DNA from: Roseivirga pacifica | Lineage (GTDB): Bacteria; Bacteroidota; Bacteroidia; Cytophagales; Cyclobacteriaceae | Direction: 5' to 3' | DNA: 64,000 nt | Assembly (NCBI RefSeq): GCF_900111145.1 | Contig: NZ_FOIR01000001.1 | Span: 1,805,501-1,869,500, forward strand | Part shown: positions 8,167 to 16,664 of the stretch, in pieces | Numbering within the stretch: the first letter of the stretch is position 1 | Layout: every line of letters begins with the position of its first letter | The notes under the pieces: model-generated | Databases searched by the model: none | The model's input: only the letters and a program-made list of their open reading frames with translations | Told to the model about the DNA's origin: nothing | Made by a program: the position numbers and the translations under genes

Positions 8167-9832
8167 GGTAGTTTTCTATTACTAAAACATCCATAGCTGT
8201 TTCATTGAATAGTGCCAAAGCTTGTTCGGGAGTTTCAACAATGGGCTGACCTTTCTTATTGAAAGAAGTGTTGAGTAACACACCATGCCCAGTTTGCCTT
8301 TTCATAGCTATTAATAGATTGTAAAATCTAGGGTTCCAGTCTTCTGTTACTGTTTGCACCCTTGCCGAACCATCTACATGTGTTGTGGCTGCAAGTAAAC
8401 CTTTAGAAGCCTGTTTCACCTTGTCAACCATAATCATATGTGGGCTTTCATAAGCGTATTCAAAGTAAAGGTGCGCATCTTCTTTGAGTACCGCAGGGGC
8501 AAAAGGCCTAAAGTCCTCTCTGAATTTAATGTTGTTGTTAATGTGCTTGCCTATTTCTGCTTTAGCGGGGTTTGCCAGAATTGACCTGCGACCTAAGGCC
8601 CTTGGCCCAAATTCTGCTCCATGCTGAAACCAACCCACAGTTTTGCCCGATTCAATTAGTTTGGTGATTACAGTGTAGTCGTCATCAATTGGGCGATAGG
8701 TAAAAGAAACTGGGTAATTCTGAATGGCTTTGAGTACTTCTTCGTTGGTATAAGTTTTGCCAAAACAGGTAGAGCCATCGTGCTGAACTTTGTTTCCTTG
8801 GAGCAGTTTCAGCCAGCCATAATAGGCACAGCCCAGGGCCAAGCCATTGTCGGCAGCCGCGGGTTCTGGAAACAGTGATTTGACAAGACCTTGTTGCACA
8901 AGCTTGCCATTAGCCACTGCATTCAGCGCGACACCACCAGAATAACAAAGAGGGAAGTTAGGGGAAAGAGACTGTCGGTGGTTTACAGTATATGCAACAG
9001 CAATTTCGACCTGCTGTTGTGCCCAAAAGGCAACTTCAGCATAATGGCCAAAATTCGATTTCAGTCCATCCCAACTGTTGTTTGGTGTTTTTAATGGTGA
9101 ATACCAATTGCCATTTAAGAATACTCGTCCATCTTTCAGCTCAAAGGGGTTAAAGTCAATTTTGCTGTTACGGCCATAGGGAGCCAAGCCCATTAACTTG
9201 CCTACATCGTCCATATTGCCGAAACAATAGTTGCTAACGGCTGCATAAAACCCACCTATGGAATGCCTTGTTGTTGGTAGCTGATATCCGGTGTGGGTTA
9301 TGCTTTCCATAGGGCTAAAGTCCTTAAAAATGGTCTTCAAAGTCTTTCCATCATAGTGATAGAAGCTGTCTTTTTCGCAGACCATACCTACTTCATCGGC
9401 TAGGTTAATATCGGTCAATAAAGGTTTGTCCGGTTCTATGCATTGTTCGTATGGGCTACCGCAGCCATCCATGACTAATACATTAAAGGCTTTAAACGGA
9501 GACATTCCAACAGCGCTATAGGCATGAGCCAAGTGATGAGAAATGGTATGAAATTGGGTTTCTGGATAATCTTCAAAAAGCCTTTTGCCTGAAAACTGGT
9601 CCTGTGGAGGAGTACAGAAATTCTCGCATTGAACAACAAGATCGATATTGGCAAGCGTGATGTTTAGAGCGTTCAAACAGTATTGAACCGCAAGACTGTC
9701 ATTACCCCCATCGTGTTTAACCCGAGAGATTCGTTCTTTTTCGATGCCAATCGCGACTTTTCCGTTTTTTAAAATAACTACAGACCCATTGTGAGATAGC
9801 CCTGTGCCCAGTACATAAACATCCTTTTTCAT
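8147..9832 (-). CDS. Carbamoyltransferase (NodU/CmcH family)
   Basis: A 561-residue O-carbamoyltransferase. The N-terminal Kae1-like ATPase domain begins VYVLGTGLSHNGSVVIL and includes EKERISRVKHDG and the metal-binding HHLAHAYSAVGMSPF. The C-terminal part has VGWFQHGAEFGPRALGRRS and TSFNKKGQPIVETP, typical for NodU, CmcH and TobZ. These enzymes use carbamoyl phosphate and ATP to carbamoylate a hydroxyl on a sugar or antibiotic. The start at 9832 overlaps the stop of the upstream HEAGH gene by 4 bases (ATGA), so the two are translationally coupled. A longer start at 9898 would lie inside that gene and is rejected. Confidence 0.92.
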   Translation of the reverse strand: MKKDVYVLGTGLSHNGSVVILKNGKVAIGIEKERISRVKHDGGNDSLAVQYCLNALNITLANIDLVVQCENFCTPPQDQFSGKRLFEDYPETQFHTISHHLAHAYSAVGMSPFKAFNVLVMDGCGSPYEQCIEPDKPLLTDINLADEVGMVCEKDSFYHYDGKTLKTIFKDFSPMESITHTGYQLPTTRHSIGGFYAAVSNYCFGNMDDVGKLMGLAPYGRNSKIDFNPFELKDGRVFLNGNWYSPLKTPNNSWDGLKSNFGHYAEVAFWAQQQVEIAVAYTVNHRQSLSPNFPLCYSGGVALNAVANGKLVQQGLVKSLFPEPAAADNGLALGCAYYGWLKLLQGNKVQHDGSTCFGKTYTNEEVLKAIQNYPVSFTYRPIDDDYTVITKLIESGKTVGWFQHGAEFGPRALGRRSILANPAKAEIGKHINNNIKFREDFRPFAPAVLKEDAHLYFEYAYESPHMIMVDKVKQASKGLLAATTHVDGSARVQTVTEDWNPRFYNLLIAMKRQTGHGVLLNTSFNKKGQPIVETPEQALALFNETAMDVLVIENYLILKPD

Positions 9833-10308
9833 GCAGATTGGGTTCTTATCCAAGCTTTCATCTTTGGGAAATCTTGTTCGGAGCACATTCCCATCCAAGA
9901 TAATAGCGGTAAGCCAATGTAGGTTTTGTTTTCAAGCTGCTCTATGAGCCATTGGGCATCTCCTTTATAGCCATTCTCATGAAAAACCACTTCAATTGGA
10001 ATTTTAATATGCTTTAGTGCTGCGTATGACCATAAAATAACTGCTACCTCGTCATCGACTCCTGGTGGACGAAATGATGCTACATCTCCCGCAATTTTTC
10101 TTCTTTCCTCAGGAGTCATTAGGGCTATATGGCCGGCTTCGTGCAATAAATCCCCAGGGTATTTTAACTTCTCGGGGTCATATAAGAGTGTCCCTTTATC
10201 AATTTTAATTCCGGGGATAAATGTTTCGGTAGGTAAATCACATTCCTGAACGGGAATGCCAATGGAATTGATGAAAGAAAGTATCTTTTCTAAATGTGCG
10301 TGCTGCAT
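9829..10308 (-). CDS. HEAGH-motif putative metalloprotein
   Basis: A 159-residue protein with HEAGH at residues 56-60, a short zincin HExxH motif, within YPGDLLHEAGHIALMTPEERR. The rest (DDEVAVILWSYAALKHI and a C-terminal WIRTQ) has no motif I recognise, and there is no signal peptide. It overlaps the carbamoyltransferase start by 4 bases, so the two proteins are made together. It may be a minimal metallopeptidase acting on the carbamoyltransferase product or partner, but a non-catalytic metal site cannot be excluded. Confidence 0.7.
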   Translation of the reverse strand: MQHAHLEKILSFINSIGIPVQECDLPTETFIPGIKIDKGTLLYDPEKLKYPGDLLHEAGHIALMTPEERRKIAGDVASFRPPGVDDEVAVILWSYAALKHIKIPIEVVFHENGYKGDAQWLIEQLENKTYIGLPLLSWMGMCSEQDFPKMKAWIRTQSA

Positions 10309-10319
10309 TCAGATTGTTT

Positions 10320-10634
10320 TTAATCTGAAGATACATTATTTGTGTTGACAAAAGTAAAGCCTTGTGCATCGTTGCCAATGTAATAGTCAACCTCTAAGCC
10401 CACAAGGTACATGGTTTGTCTTTTTTCAACATGAATAGGAATTCCTTCGATAGTGTAGGTAATGTCGCCCTCTTTTGGTTTATCGAAACCTAGTTGGTAA
10501 CCTAAGCCAGCACAACCAGCACCGCCTTTTACGCCTATTCGTAAGCCGTAACCTTCTGGTATGCTTTTGTTTTGCATGATCTCTTTTACTTCCGAAATAG
10601 CCGCAGGGGTCAACGATACTGGCTCTAGTGTCAT
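10320..10634 (-). CDS. A-type Fe-S carrier homologue (HesB/IscA family) lacking C-terminal cysteines
   Basis: This 104-residue protein aligns along the whole HesB/IscA/ErpA fold: SLTPAAISEVKEIM, GLRIGVKGGAGCAGLGYQL and the C-terminal FTFVNTNN. The canonical family has one cysteine in the middle and a C-terminal CxC pair after NPN. Here only the middle cysteine (C41) remains; the tail reads FTFVNTNNVSSD and stops. Cluster delivery by the usual three-cysteine site is therefore unlikely, although dimer-bridged binding is possible. It is 11 bases upstream of the HEAGH gene on the same strand, so it could head the same transcript. Confidence 0.85.
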   Translation of the reverse strand: MTLEPVSLTPAAISEVKEIMQNKSIPEGYGLRIGVKGGAGCAGLGYQLGFDKPKEGDITYTIEGIPIHVEKRQTMYLVGLEVDYYIGNDAQGFTFVNTNNVSSD

Positions 10635-10734
10635 ACGAATTTTCTCCTTTTCGAATCCAAACTTAATACCTAACAGATATTCTCACTATTTTCAAGGCAA
10701 ATAAAAAACACGGATTCTCGTTTTAAGTTCATTT

Positions 10735-11256
10735 ATGGAATACCTCTCCGATTTAATCAAGATTTTGGTACCAGCAGCGCTAGTTTTGTATGCTATGTTT
10801 TTGGTAGTGAAAAGCTTTCTGCAGAAGACTTTTGAACAACAATTGATAGCTAATAAATCTAAGAATGATCAAACCGTATTGCCTTTGAGGCTACAGGCAT
10901 ATGAGCGTATGACGCTATTTGTTGAGCGAATTTCTCCCAATAATATGTTGCTACGTTTGAGCGATCCGGATATGCCAGCGCCTGTTTTTCAGCAGCAATT
11001 GCTCAAAGAAATCAGGGATGAATTTCACCATAACTTATCGCAGCAAATTTACCTTTCCGATGAAGCATGGGATCGCATACGCGGAACAATGAATGAAGTG
11101 ATCAGTTTAATTCAGGAAGCTTCGGTTCAAATTGGTCCTGATAAAAATTCGATTGACCTTTCGGAAGCAATTTTTAAATTGATGATGCAGCGAGAACAAG
11201 ACGTAATTAGTCAAACGCTGAAGTTTTTGAAGCACGAAGTACGCCAAATAATGTAA
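10735..11256 (+). CDS. Membrane-anchored conserved protein (DUF7935-like, tentative)
   Basis: A 173-residue protein with one N-terminal membrane helix (about residues 5-27) followed by a cytoplasmic helical domain. The block RLQAYERMTLFVERISPNNMLLRL is shared by a family common in Bacteroidota whose function is unknown. It is followed after 1 base by the DUF1232 gene. The 100-base gap upstream separates it from the divergent Fe-S carrier homologue and should carry both promoters. Confidence 0.7.
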   Translation: MEYLSDLIKILVPAALVLYAMFLVVKSFLQKTFEQQLIANKSKNDQTVLPLRLQAYERMTLFVERISPNNMLLRLSDPDMPAPVFQQQLLKEIRDEFHHNLSQQIYLSDEAWDRIRGTMNEVISLIQEASVQIGPDKNSIDLSEAIFKLMMQREQDVISQTLKFLKHEVRQIM

Positions 11257-11257
11257 T

Positions 11258-11677
11258 ATGGAGCAGGAGGAGCCAAGCAAAAAACAACTTAGGTTTTTTG
11301 AGAAGTTTAAGAAAAAGGCACAGCAAATTGTGAACGATAATGCTGCTTTGCGCAGCACCTTAGTAAAAGCACAAGAAAAACTTGCCGCGAGCGATTCGGA
11401 CGAAGGTTTGAAAGGAAAGCTTGTAGAGTATGTAAAACTGGTGCTTAGAATGCTTACCAATACAATTAATGGTAATTACAAAGGCTTGCCATGGCAAACG
11501 CTGGTTATGATTGTGGCTGGCTTGCTATACTTTATTGCTCCACTGGATGCATTACCAGATTTTATTCCTGTTGCTGGTTTGGTAGACGATGCTACGATTT
11601 TGGTTTGGTTGGGTAAATGTTTTCAAGACGACCTTAACAACTACAAAAAGTGGGAAGAGGTGAACTTTTCTGATTAA
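11258..11677 (+). CDS. DUF1232 (YkvA-like) membrane protein
   Basis: A 139-residue protein. Residues about 75-125 are the DUF1232/YkvA domain: a hydrophobic segment LVMIVAGLLYFIAPLDALPD followed by FIPVAGLVDDATILVWL. The N-terminal half is a basic, lysine-rich helix. YkvA domains are small membrane proteins of unknown function. It lies 1 base after the preceding membrane protein gene, so both are probably one operon, and it precedes the thioredoxin-like gene. Confidence 0.8.
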   Translation: MEQEEPSKKQLRFFEKFKKKAQQIVNDNAALRSTLVKAQEKLAASDSDEGLKGKLVEYVKLVLRMLTNTINGNYKGLPWQTLVMIVAGLLYFIAPLDALPDFIPVAGLVDDATILVWLGKCFQDDLNNYKKWEEVNFSD

Positions 11678-11712
11678 CCTTTCTGTTAAATCCCTGTTTT
11701 TTGAAAGGAAAT

Positions 11713-12348
11713 ATGGGAGTGATTACACAAGCATTGTTGGATGAAGCCATGAGCTATCAGGCATATAGAAGTCTGATTGATAAGCTGATGGATGAAGGAA
11801 AAACCACTGGGCCTAAACAAACAGCGGCTTATGTTGACTATGCGCGAATGAGCCAAAAGCGCATGAAGAAGTGGGAAAAGGTTGGGAAGCTCAGTGAGCA
11901 ACTTGTTGAGCAAATCGCTAAAGTGAATAGGCCTATGACTTGGCTGGTGATAACCGAAGGCTGGTGTGGCGATGCCGGACAAACACTTCCGTTTATACAT
12001 AAAATGGCTGAGGCCAACGAGTTGATCGACTTAAAGCTAGCGTTGCGCGATGAACAACCCGAACTGATGGATCAGTTTTTAACCAATGGTGGCCGTTCCA
12101 TCCCAATCTTAATTGCTATTGATACTGCGACACTGCAAGTATTGGGTAAATGGGGGCCAAGGCCAGAGGTGATTCAGCGTGAGTTTTTGGCTAACAAAGT
12201 TTCGCAAGAACGCACAGGTACTGAGTTTTCCGAATACATGCATTTGTGGTATGCCAAAGACAAAGGCGCTTCGATTCAAAGCGAATTTTTGGCTATTTTA
12301 GGTGTATGGATTCAAAAACAGCAATCATTGCCGGTGCAAGCGGGTTGA
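11713..12348 (+). CDS. Thioredoxin-family protein with single-cysteine site
   Basis: A 211-residue thioredoxin-fold protein. The active-site region reads TEGWCGDAGQTLP, so the usual CxxC is CGDA with one cysteine. The cis-proline region is recognisable in GRSIPILIAID, and the tail KWGPRPEVIQREF is shared by a Bacteroidota subgroup. With one cysteine, ordinary dithiol exchange is unlikely; monothiol or peroxiredoxin-like chemistry is possible. The ATG at 11713 follows an AAAGGA sequence and is preferred over TTG at 11701. Its end overlaps the next gene by 43 bases in another frame. Confidence 0.8.
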   Translation: MGVITQALLDEAMSYQAYRSLIDKLMDEGKTTGPKQTAAYVDYARMSQKRMKKWEKVGKLSEQLVEQIAKVNRPMTWLVITEGWCGDAGQTLPFIHKMAEANELIDLKLALRDEQPELMDQFLTNGGRSIPILIAIDTATLQVLGKWGPRPEVIQREFLANKVSQERTGTEFSEYMHLWYAKDKGASIQSEFLAILGVWIQKQQSLPVQAG

Positions 12349-12956
12349 TTGGCCGGTCATTAACGCAACAACTATTACAAAGCGAAAGCTACGGTCAGGT
12401 AATCGCTTTGGTACGAAAGCCTCTCGGTATTCAGCACGAAAAGCTGAGTGAAATCACAACAGATTTTGATGCGCTAGAAACAATGGAGGCGTTTCCGAAA
12501 GGAGATGACATCTTTTGTTGCTTGGGTACAACGCAGGCGAAGTCGAAGGATAAGGAAAGCTACCGTAAGGTGGACTATCACTACTGCTACAATTTGGCAG
12601 AACGTGGGTTAAGGGAAGGTGCCAGTCGGTTTTTTCTAATCTCAAGCCTTGGAGCTAAAAAAGGCTCACGCAATTTCTACCTTAATTTAAAGGGAGAGTT
12701 AGAGCACGCCATTTCATTTCTGAATTACCGCACCATATACATCTTTCGTCCATCGCTGTTGCGGGGTGATAGAAATGAAAATCGTCCTGGTGAAAAGTTT
12801 GCGCAGTTCATTACGCGCATCATTCCATTTATTGGGCCATGGAAAAAGTACCGCCCTATTCATGCTGATAAAGTGGTAGATGCCATGCTAAAAGTGGCTC
12901 GGCAAGAAGATAAGGGATGTTACTTCTATGAGTCGGAAATTATGCGGAAGATGTAA
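12306..12956 (+). CDS. NAD(P)-binding oxidoreductase-like protein (TIP30/HTATIP2-like)
   Basis: A 216-residue atypical short-chain dehydrogenase. The Rossmann motif GASGLIG (residues 10-16) follows the N-terminal strand TAIIAG. CCLGTTQAKSKDKESYRKVDYHY and FFLISSLGAKKGSRNFYLNLKGELE (active-site-like serine, and a YLNLK in place of the YxxxK pair) resemble the TIP30/oxidoreductase subgroup. The start at 12306 falls inside the thioredoxin-like gene and overlaps it by 43 bases. The upstream in-frame start at 12246 encodes unrelated residues. The substrate is unknown. Confidence 0.85.
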   Translation: MDSKTAIIAGASGLIGRSLTQQLLQSESYGQVIALVRKPLGIQHEKLSEITTDFDALETMEAFPKGDDIFCCLGTTQAKSKDKESYRKVDYHYCYNLAERGLREGASRFFLISSLGAKKGSRNFYLNLKGELEHAISFLNYRTIYIFRPSLLRGDRNENRPGEKFAQFITRIIPFIGPWKKYRPIHADKVVDAMLKVARQEDKGCYFYESEIMRKM

Positions 12957-12983
12957 TTGATTTGGGAATTGGTGGATTTGAAG

Positions 12984-13226
12984 ATGAAAGGAGGGCTCTG
13001 GAAAATTTGGTTGTTGGCAAGCACTATTTCAGCCATCTTTTTCTATTTCCTAACAGCAACAGCTCCCTTGGATTTAACGGGATCTAGCGACCTTCAATTA
13101 TACGATACTTATTATGTTACCACGAACTGGACGTTCCTGTTGATGTGGTTTCTCCTGTTCCTTATGTTGATAGGAGTATTAACTCTGATTTACAGGCTGA
13201 TTCGTACTTTAAGTACTAAGGGGTGA
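12984..13226 (+). CDS. Small two-helix membrane protein with a cytochrome-oxidase-like segment
   Basis: An 80-residue protein with two hydrophobic helices (about 7-27 and 50-72). Between them lies DLQLYDTYYVTTNWTF, which resembles the LHDTYYVVAHFHY segment of heme-copper oxidase subunit I but lacks its histidines. It follows the oxidoreductase-like gene; a TTG start at 12957 directly after that gene's stop would add 9 residues, but the ATG at 12984 is preferred. No enzymatic role can be claimed. Confidence 0.6.
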   Translation: MKGGLWKIWLLASTISAIFFYFLTATAPLDLTGSSDLQLYDTYYVTTNWTFLLMWFLLFLMLIGVLTLIYRLIRTLSTKG

Positions 13227-13277
13227 AAAAATATGAGCTCATTTCTAACTTGAGAAAGAGCCCATAAGCTTGATTCC

Positions 13278-15098
13278 TTAATTCGCGGCCTTCTCAAAAG
13301 CTGCTTTTCCACCAACTACTGGTAGCGTTAGTTTTGTGCCATCTAGGTCTATCGTTAGCTCGGTACCTGGCTCTGGGTGTAGTGTAAATTCCTTATCGCT
13401 AGAAAAGATCATTAAGCCTATTTGCTGGCCTGCCGGAATAATCTGGTCATCTGGCTGTAAGTCGAACGATAGGCTATAAAACTTGCCTGGTTTTAATGGC
13501 TTACTTTTACTGAGTGATTTATAATTCTGCGGGTCTGCCCAACCACGGGTAATTATGTTGTCATAAATTTTAGCATCAGCAGCTTCGTTCCAAGGTAATG
13601 CAACCAACCAAACCGATAGGTTTGCAGCGGGCTTGCTACTGGCTAGTTTTATTTCAATTTTACCCACGCCCGATAGGTGAAGTGCTTCTTTTAAAGTAGG
13701 GCTTAGGTACAAGAGTCTGTTTTCAGAAGTCTTTGCTTTGGCTAAATCAGCACCAGAGAAATTCACGTCATCAACCAACTTTTCCGTTGCTTTTGCTTTA
13801 CTACTTGCTGTCGTAAGGTTACCAGCAGTGTTTCCTCCTTTTGTCAAGTGCAAGGTTACATCTTGCGCTGCTGGGTGAGGGTAGTCTGCGTAGGCAGTTG
13901 GTTCTTTTTGCGAGTCTCTTTCTCTCACCACCCAAGCCTTTGCATCGTTTTCTACACCATTATCAATGCCGTGCAGGTACTTGGTAAACCATCGGTTCAT
14001 TTGCGAAACTGGTGGAGGTCCACCGTGCCCATCTTGGTGATAATAGATTTGAACTGGCAGGCCCATTTCTTTGGCTCTTTTTGCAATGCGGTAGCTGTGT
14101 TCTGGCATTACGTTCCAATCGTTAAAACCGTGCGACATTAACAGGGCAGCCTTCATTGGTTTCATGTCATTCAAATAATCACGCCCGGCCCAAAAGTCAT
14201 TGTAGTCACCTGTTACCCTATCCAGGTTGTTCGCCATTTCAGTATCGCGTACCGTGCGGTTATTGTAAGCACGCTTCGACTCATCACCACTGTGAATAAA
14301 GTCGTAAAGCACATCAATATCTTCGCCTAGGTATCCACCTGGGCTTCTTACCAAACCATTAGAGCGGTAATAGTGATAATAAGAAGTGTTCGGTGCGATT
14401 GGAATAATCGCTTTTAGTGCGTCAACTCCAGTAGTTGCTGCCGCTAGCGGAAGTGTACCATTGTAAGAAGTGCCTGTCATGCCTACTTTTCCGGTAGACC
14501 AATAAGCCTGTACTTTTTCGTTTCCTTCGCGTGAAGTATAGCCGTTGTCCTTGCCCGACAACCACTCGATCACGGCTTTGGGAGCCAAAGATTCATTGTC
14601 GCCACCAACGGTTGGCGAACCATCAGATAGACCAGTTCCTGGAGAGGAAGAGTGCACCACAACATAACCGCGTGGCACCCAAGTACGAATCTGTGAGTTA
14701 GAAATAATCGGGCGTTCACCTCTTCTTTTTACTTCTACATGAGTGCGTGGTGGAGGGGTAGCACCCAGTTCATGTTTTACATTCCAGAATAAGCCAGGAG
14801 CCATACCGGCCGTACCTGCATAATAAGGGCTGCTTTCGTACACCACAGGTAATTTTAAACCTTCAGTTTCGGTTTGTTTTGGGCGTGTTACATCCACATG
14901 CACACGGTCTGGCTTGCCGTCACCATCGGTGTCAAACTCAGTTTCTACCCAAAGATCTTCGCGAATCCATTCGTCAGGATTATTAAATGCCTCAACTATT
15001 TGAGCTTCTCCATCTTTAAAAACGGGTTCGGCTTTTTGGGCAAGCGCTGAAAAACTAAAAAGTATGGCCCCGGAAAGGGCTAAGAAAGAACGCTTCAT
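13278..15098 (-). CDS. Secreted Xaa-Pro dipeptidyl-peptidase/CocE-family hydrolase
   Basis: A 606-residue exported serine hydrolase of peptidase family S15/CocE. Residues 1-20 form a signal peptide ending ALA-Q. The nucleophile is S211 in GMTGTSYNG, and the likely acid and base are in GFNDWNVMPEH and HQDGHGGPPP. Residues about 380 on are the C-terminal jelly-roll-like domain found in this family (LHLTKGG, LSGVGKIEIKL). The natural substrate is probably peptides with proline at position 2, but esterase activity is also known for the family. It faces the plus-strand 80-aa membrane gene tail-to-tail. Confidence 0.9.
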   Translation of the reverse strand: MKRSFLALSGAILFSFSALAQKAEPVFKDGEAQIVEAFNNPDEWIREDLWVETEFDTDGDGKPDRVHVDVTRPKQTETEGLKLPVVYESSPYYAGTAGMAPGLFWNVKHELGATPPPRTHVEVKRRGERPIISNSQIRTWVPRGYVVVHSSSPGTGLSDGSPTVGGDNESLAPKAVIEWLSGKDNGYTSREGNEKVQAYWSTGKVGMTGTSYNGTLPLAAATTGVDALKAIIPIAPNTSYYHYYRSNGLVRSPGGYLGEDIDVLYDFIHSGDESKRAYNNRTVRDTEMANNLDRVTGDYNDFWAGRDYLNDMKPMKAALLMSHGFNDWNVMPEHSYRIAKRAKEMGLPVQIYYHQDGHGGPPPVSQMNRWFTKYLHGIDNGVENDAKAWVVRERDSQKEPTAYADYPHPAAQDVTLHLTKGGNTAGNLTTASSKAKATEKLVDDVNFSGADLAKAKTSENRLLYLSPTLKEALHLSGVGKIEIKLASSKPAANLSVWLVALPWNEAADAKIYDNIITRGWADPQNYKSLSKSKPLKPGKFYSLSFDLQPDDQIIPAGQQIGLMIFSSDKEFTLHPEPGTELTIDLDGTKLTLPVVGGKAAFEKAAN

Positions 15099-15165
15099 AT
15101 TTATCTGTTTTAGAGCCTTTAAGATAGGAAATATTTAAAGGTGAAAATGATAGTTATTGTTCGGA

Positions 15166-15441
15166 CTACTTGGTTAATAAATAATAGAATAGAGTGCCTA
15201 ATAACAGACAGCCAATAAGTGTCAGTACGAGTAGGATGTTTTCCTTTTTCTTCTGTTTTCTTACTTTAATTTTAAATTCAATAAGCTCTTGCTGACTAAG
15301 TTTCTTGAATTCTAATTTCCCCTCAGAAAAAGAGCCATTTTCTTTCCTCAACTCTTGAAGGCTTTTTCTTTTGCCTAACAAGGCCTTGTTTCCTCTTGTC
15401 GATTTCTGTGCTTCGTTCCCTGGGCCGTATCCAAAACTCAT
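15166..15441 (-). CDS. Small basic protein with C-terminal membrane helix
   Basis: A 91-residue protein starting MSFGYGPGNEAQKSTRGNKA, followed by a highly charged stretch and a single C-terminal helix ENILLVLTLIGCLLLGTLFY, a tail-anchored arrangement. The start at 15441 overlaps the stop of the upstream membrane protein gene by 4 bases (ATGA). A longer frame to 15624 exists, but its first 61 residues are only the shadow of that upstream gene. No family is recognised. Confidence 0.6.
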   Translation of the reverse strand: MSFGYGPGNEAQKSTRGNKALLGKRKSLQELRKENGSFSEGKLEFKKLSQQELIEFKIKVRKQKKKENILLVLTLIGCLLLGTLFYYLLTK

Positions 15442-16604
15442 TTTGTGCGTGGGTTTATTGTCAAAAATAGCGTGGTCATGATAGTGTAGGAAATCAATAT
15501 ACCTATGAAATAGTTGTCCGAGAATTCTGGATACCAATTCTCCCATGTTTCCCATTGAAAGGCAGGGTCGGGAATAGCAGTATGCAGCATCATAAGCGGC
15601 AAAGAGAAAACAATCAGCAGCCAATATTTTTTGAAATCAGCCTGCTGTAGTTCGTATATAAGCCATGTGGCAATAAAGGGAAAGCCCAGATAGACAATGC
15701 GTGTCATATCGCCACCGGCTAAAATGCCAAAAGCTAGGTATAATGCAGTAAAGATGACCAGCAAATTGCGTGTATTATCGTAGTAATAGTGTTTCCGGTA
15801 GCGGTTGATGGCCCACCAAATGGCAGGGCCAAAAGCCATTGAAATGGCTGCCAACCAACGGACTATTTCAAAAGGGTTTAGCAGTGCTTGCTTGGCGTGA
15901 TAGCCAATGGTGATGAGTGCGCCTTTACCAGCTTCAATTGGTGGAAAGTAGAAGTTAATAAACCACTGTGCAGCCAATGCCAAAACAGCCGAGCCTGCTA
16001 TAATATATAGACTGTAAAAACCTTCTTCTGTCTTTCTATTGTGCCACCAGGCATAAACAAAGAGGATAATGGGCAGCGCTACAAAAGACTCCTTTTGGCA
16101 AGTCGCTAGTGGGGCTAACCATAAAAGATGTACAAATTTTCGTTTTAAAACGGCCCATAGAAAAACCGTTTGAAAGAAATACGTGGGTACATCTACGGTT
16201 ATTGGGTCAAAGGCATTGAGTCTAATCATTCCCGTCCAATGGAATATGAGCCAAACAAAGCCTGCCCAAAACCACTTTAGCTCAAAACCCAATTCGCGCC
16301 AAAGCTTAAATAGCATCCATACGGTAAGCAGAGAAAAAACTAGGTTGATCCATTGAAAATCGTGGATTACTTCTTTGTTAATTAGGCTGGCTAAATACGG
16401 AACGAAAATCCGCTGGTGAAAAGGGAAAGATACATCGAAACTGTCGGAATTTCCGGTGAAGTAATTGTAAATCAGGGTGTACTCATTGCCGTCAAAAGCG
16501 GGGGCTAGTTCGTAGCTAAGTGGTGCTTGTAATGCTTTGTAAGCAAAAAATGCAGCAATGGTTAACAATAAAAAAACAGGAAGCCAATAGAGCCTAATGC
16601 GCAT
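15438..16604 (-). CDS. Polytopic membrane protein, possible glycosyltransferase-like
   Basis: A 388-residue protein with about nine to ten hydrophobic helices beginning MRIRLYWLPVFLLLTIAAFF. After the first helix is a charged loop (APAFDGNEYTLIYNYF) that includes the kind of acidic residues seen in GT-C folds, but no decisive motif is present. ATG at 16604 is chosen; a TTG at 16664 would extend it 20 residues to the adjacent divergent dtd start. It overlaps the small basic gene by 4 bases, so the two form an operon. Confidence 0.65.
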   Translation of the reverse strand: MRIRLYWLPVFLLLTIAAFFAYKALQAPLSYELAPAFDGNEYTLIYNYFTGNSDSFDVSFPFHQRIFVPYLASLINKEVIHDFQWINLVFSLLTVWMLFKLWRELGFELKWFWAGFVWLIFHWTGMIRLNAFDPITVDVPTYFFQTVFLWAVLKRKFVHLLWLAPLATCQKESFVALPIILFVYAWWHNRKTEEGFYSLYIIAGSAVLALAAQWFINFYFPPIEAGKGALITIGYHAKQALLNPFEIVRWLAAISMAFGPAIWWAINRYRKHYYYDNTRNLLVIFTALYLAFGILAGGDMTRIVYLGFPFIATWLIYELQQADFKKYWLLIVFSLPLMMLHTAIPDPAFQWETWENWYPEFSDNYFIGILISYTIMTTLFLTINPRTK

Positions 16605-16664
16605 AGGGTGAAAATATGCAATTCGCTTGAATCCTAAGTTTTTTATCAGGTTTTTTGCGTCCAA

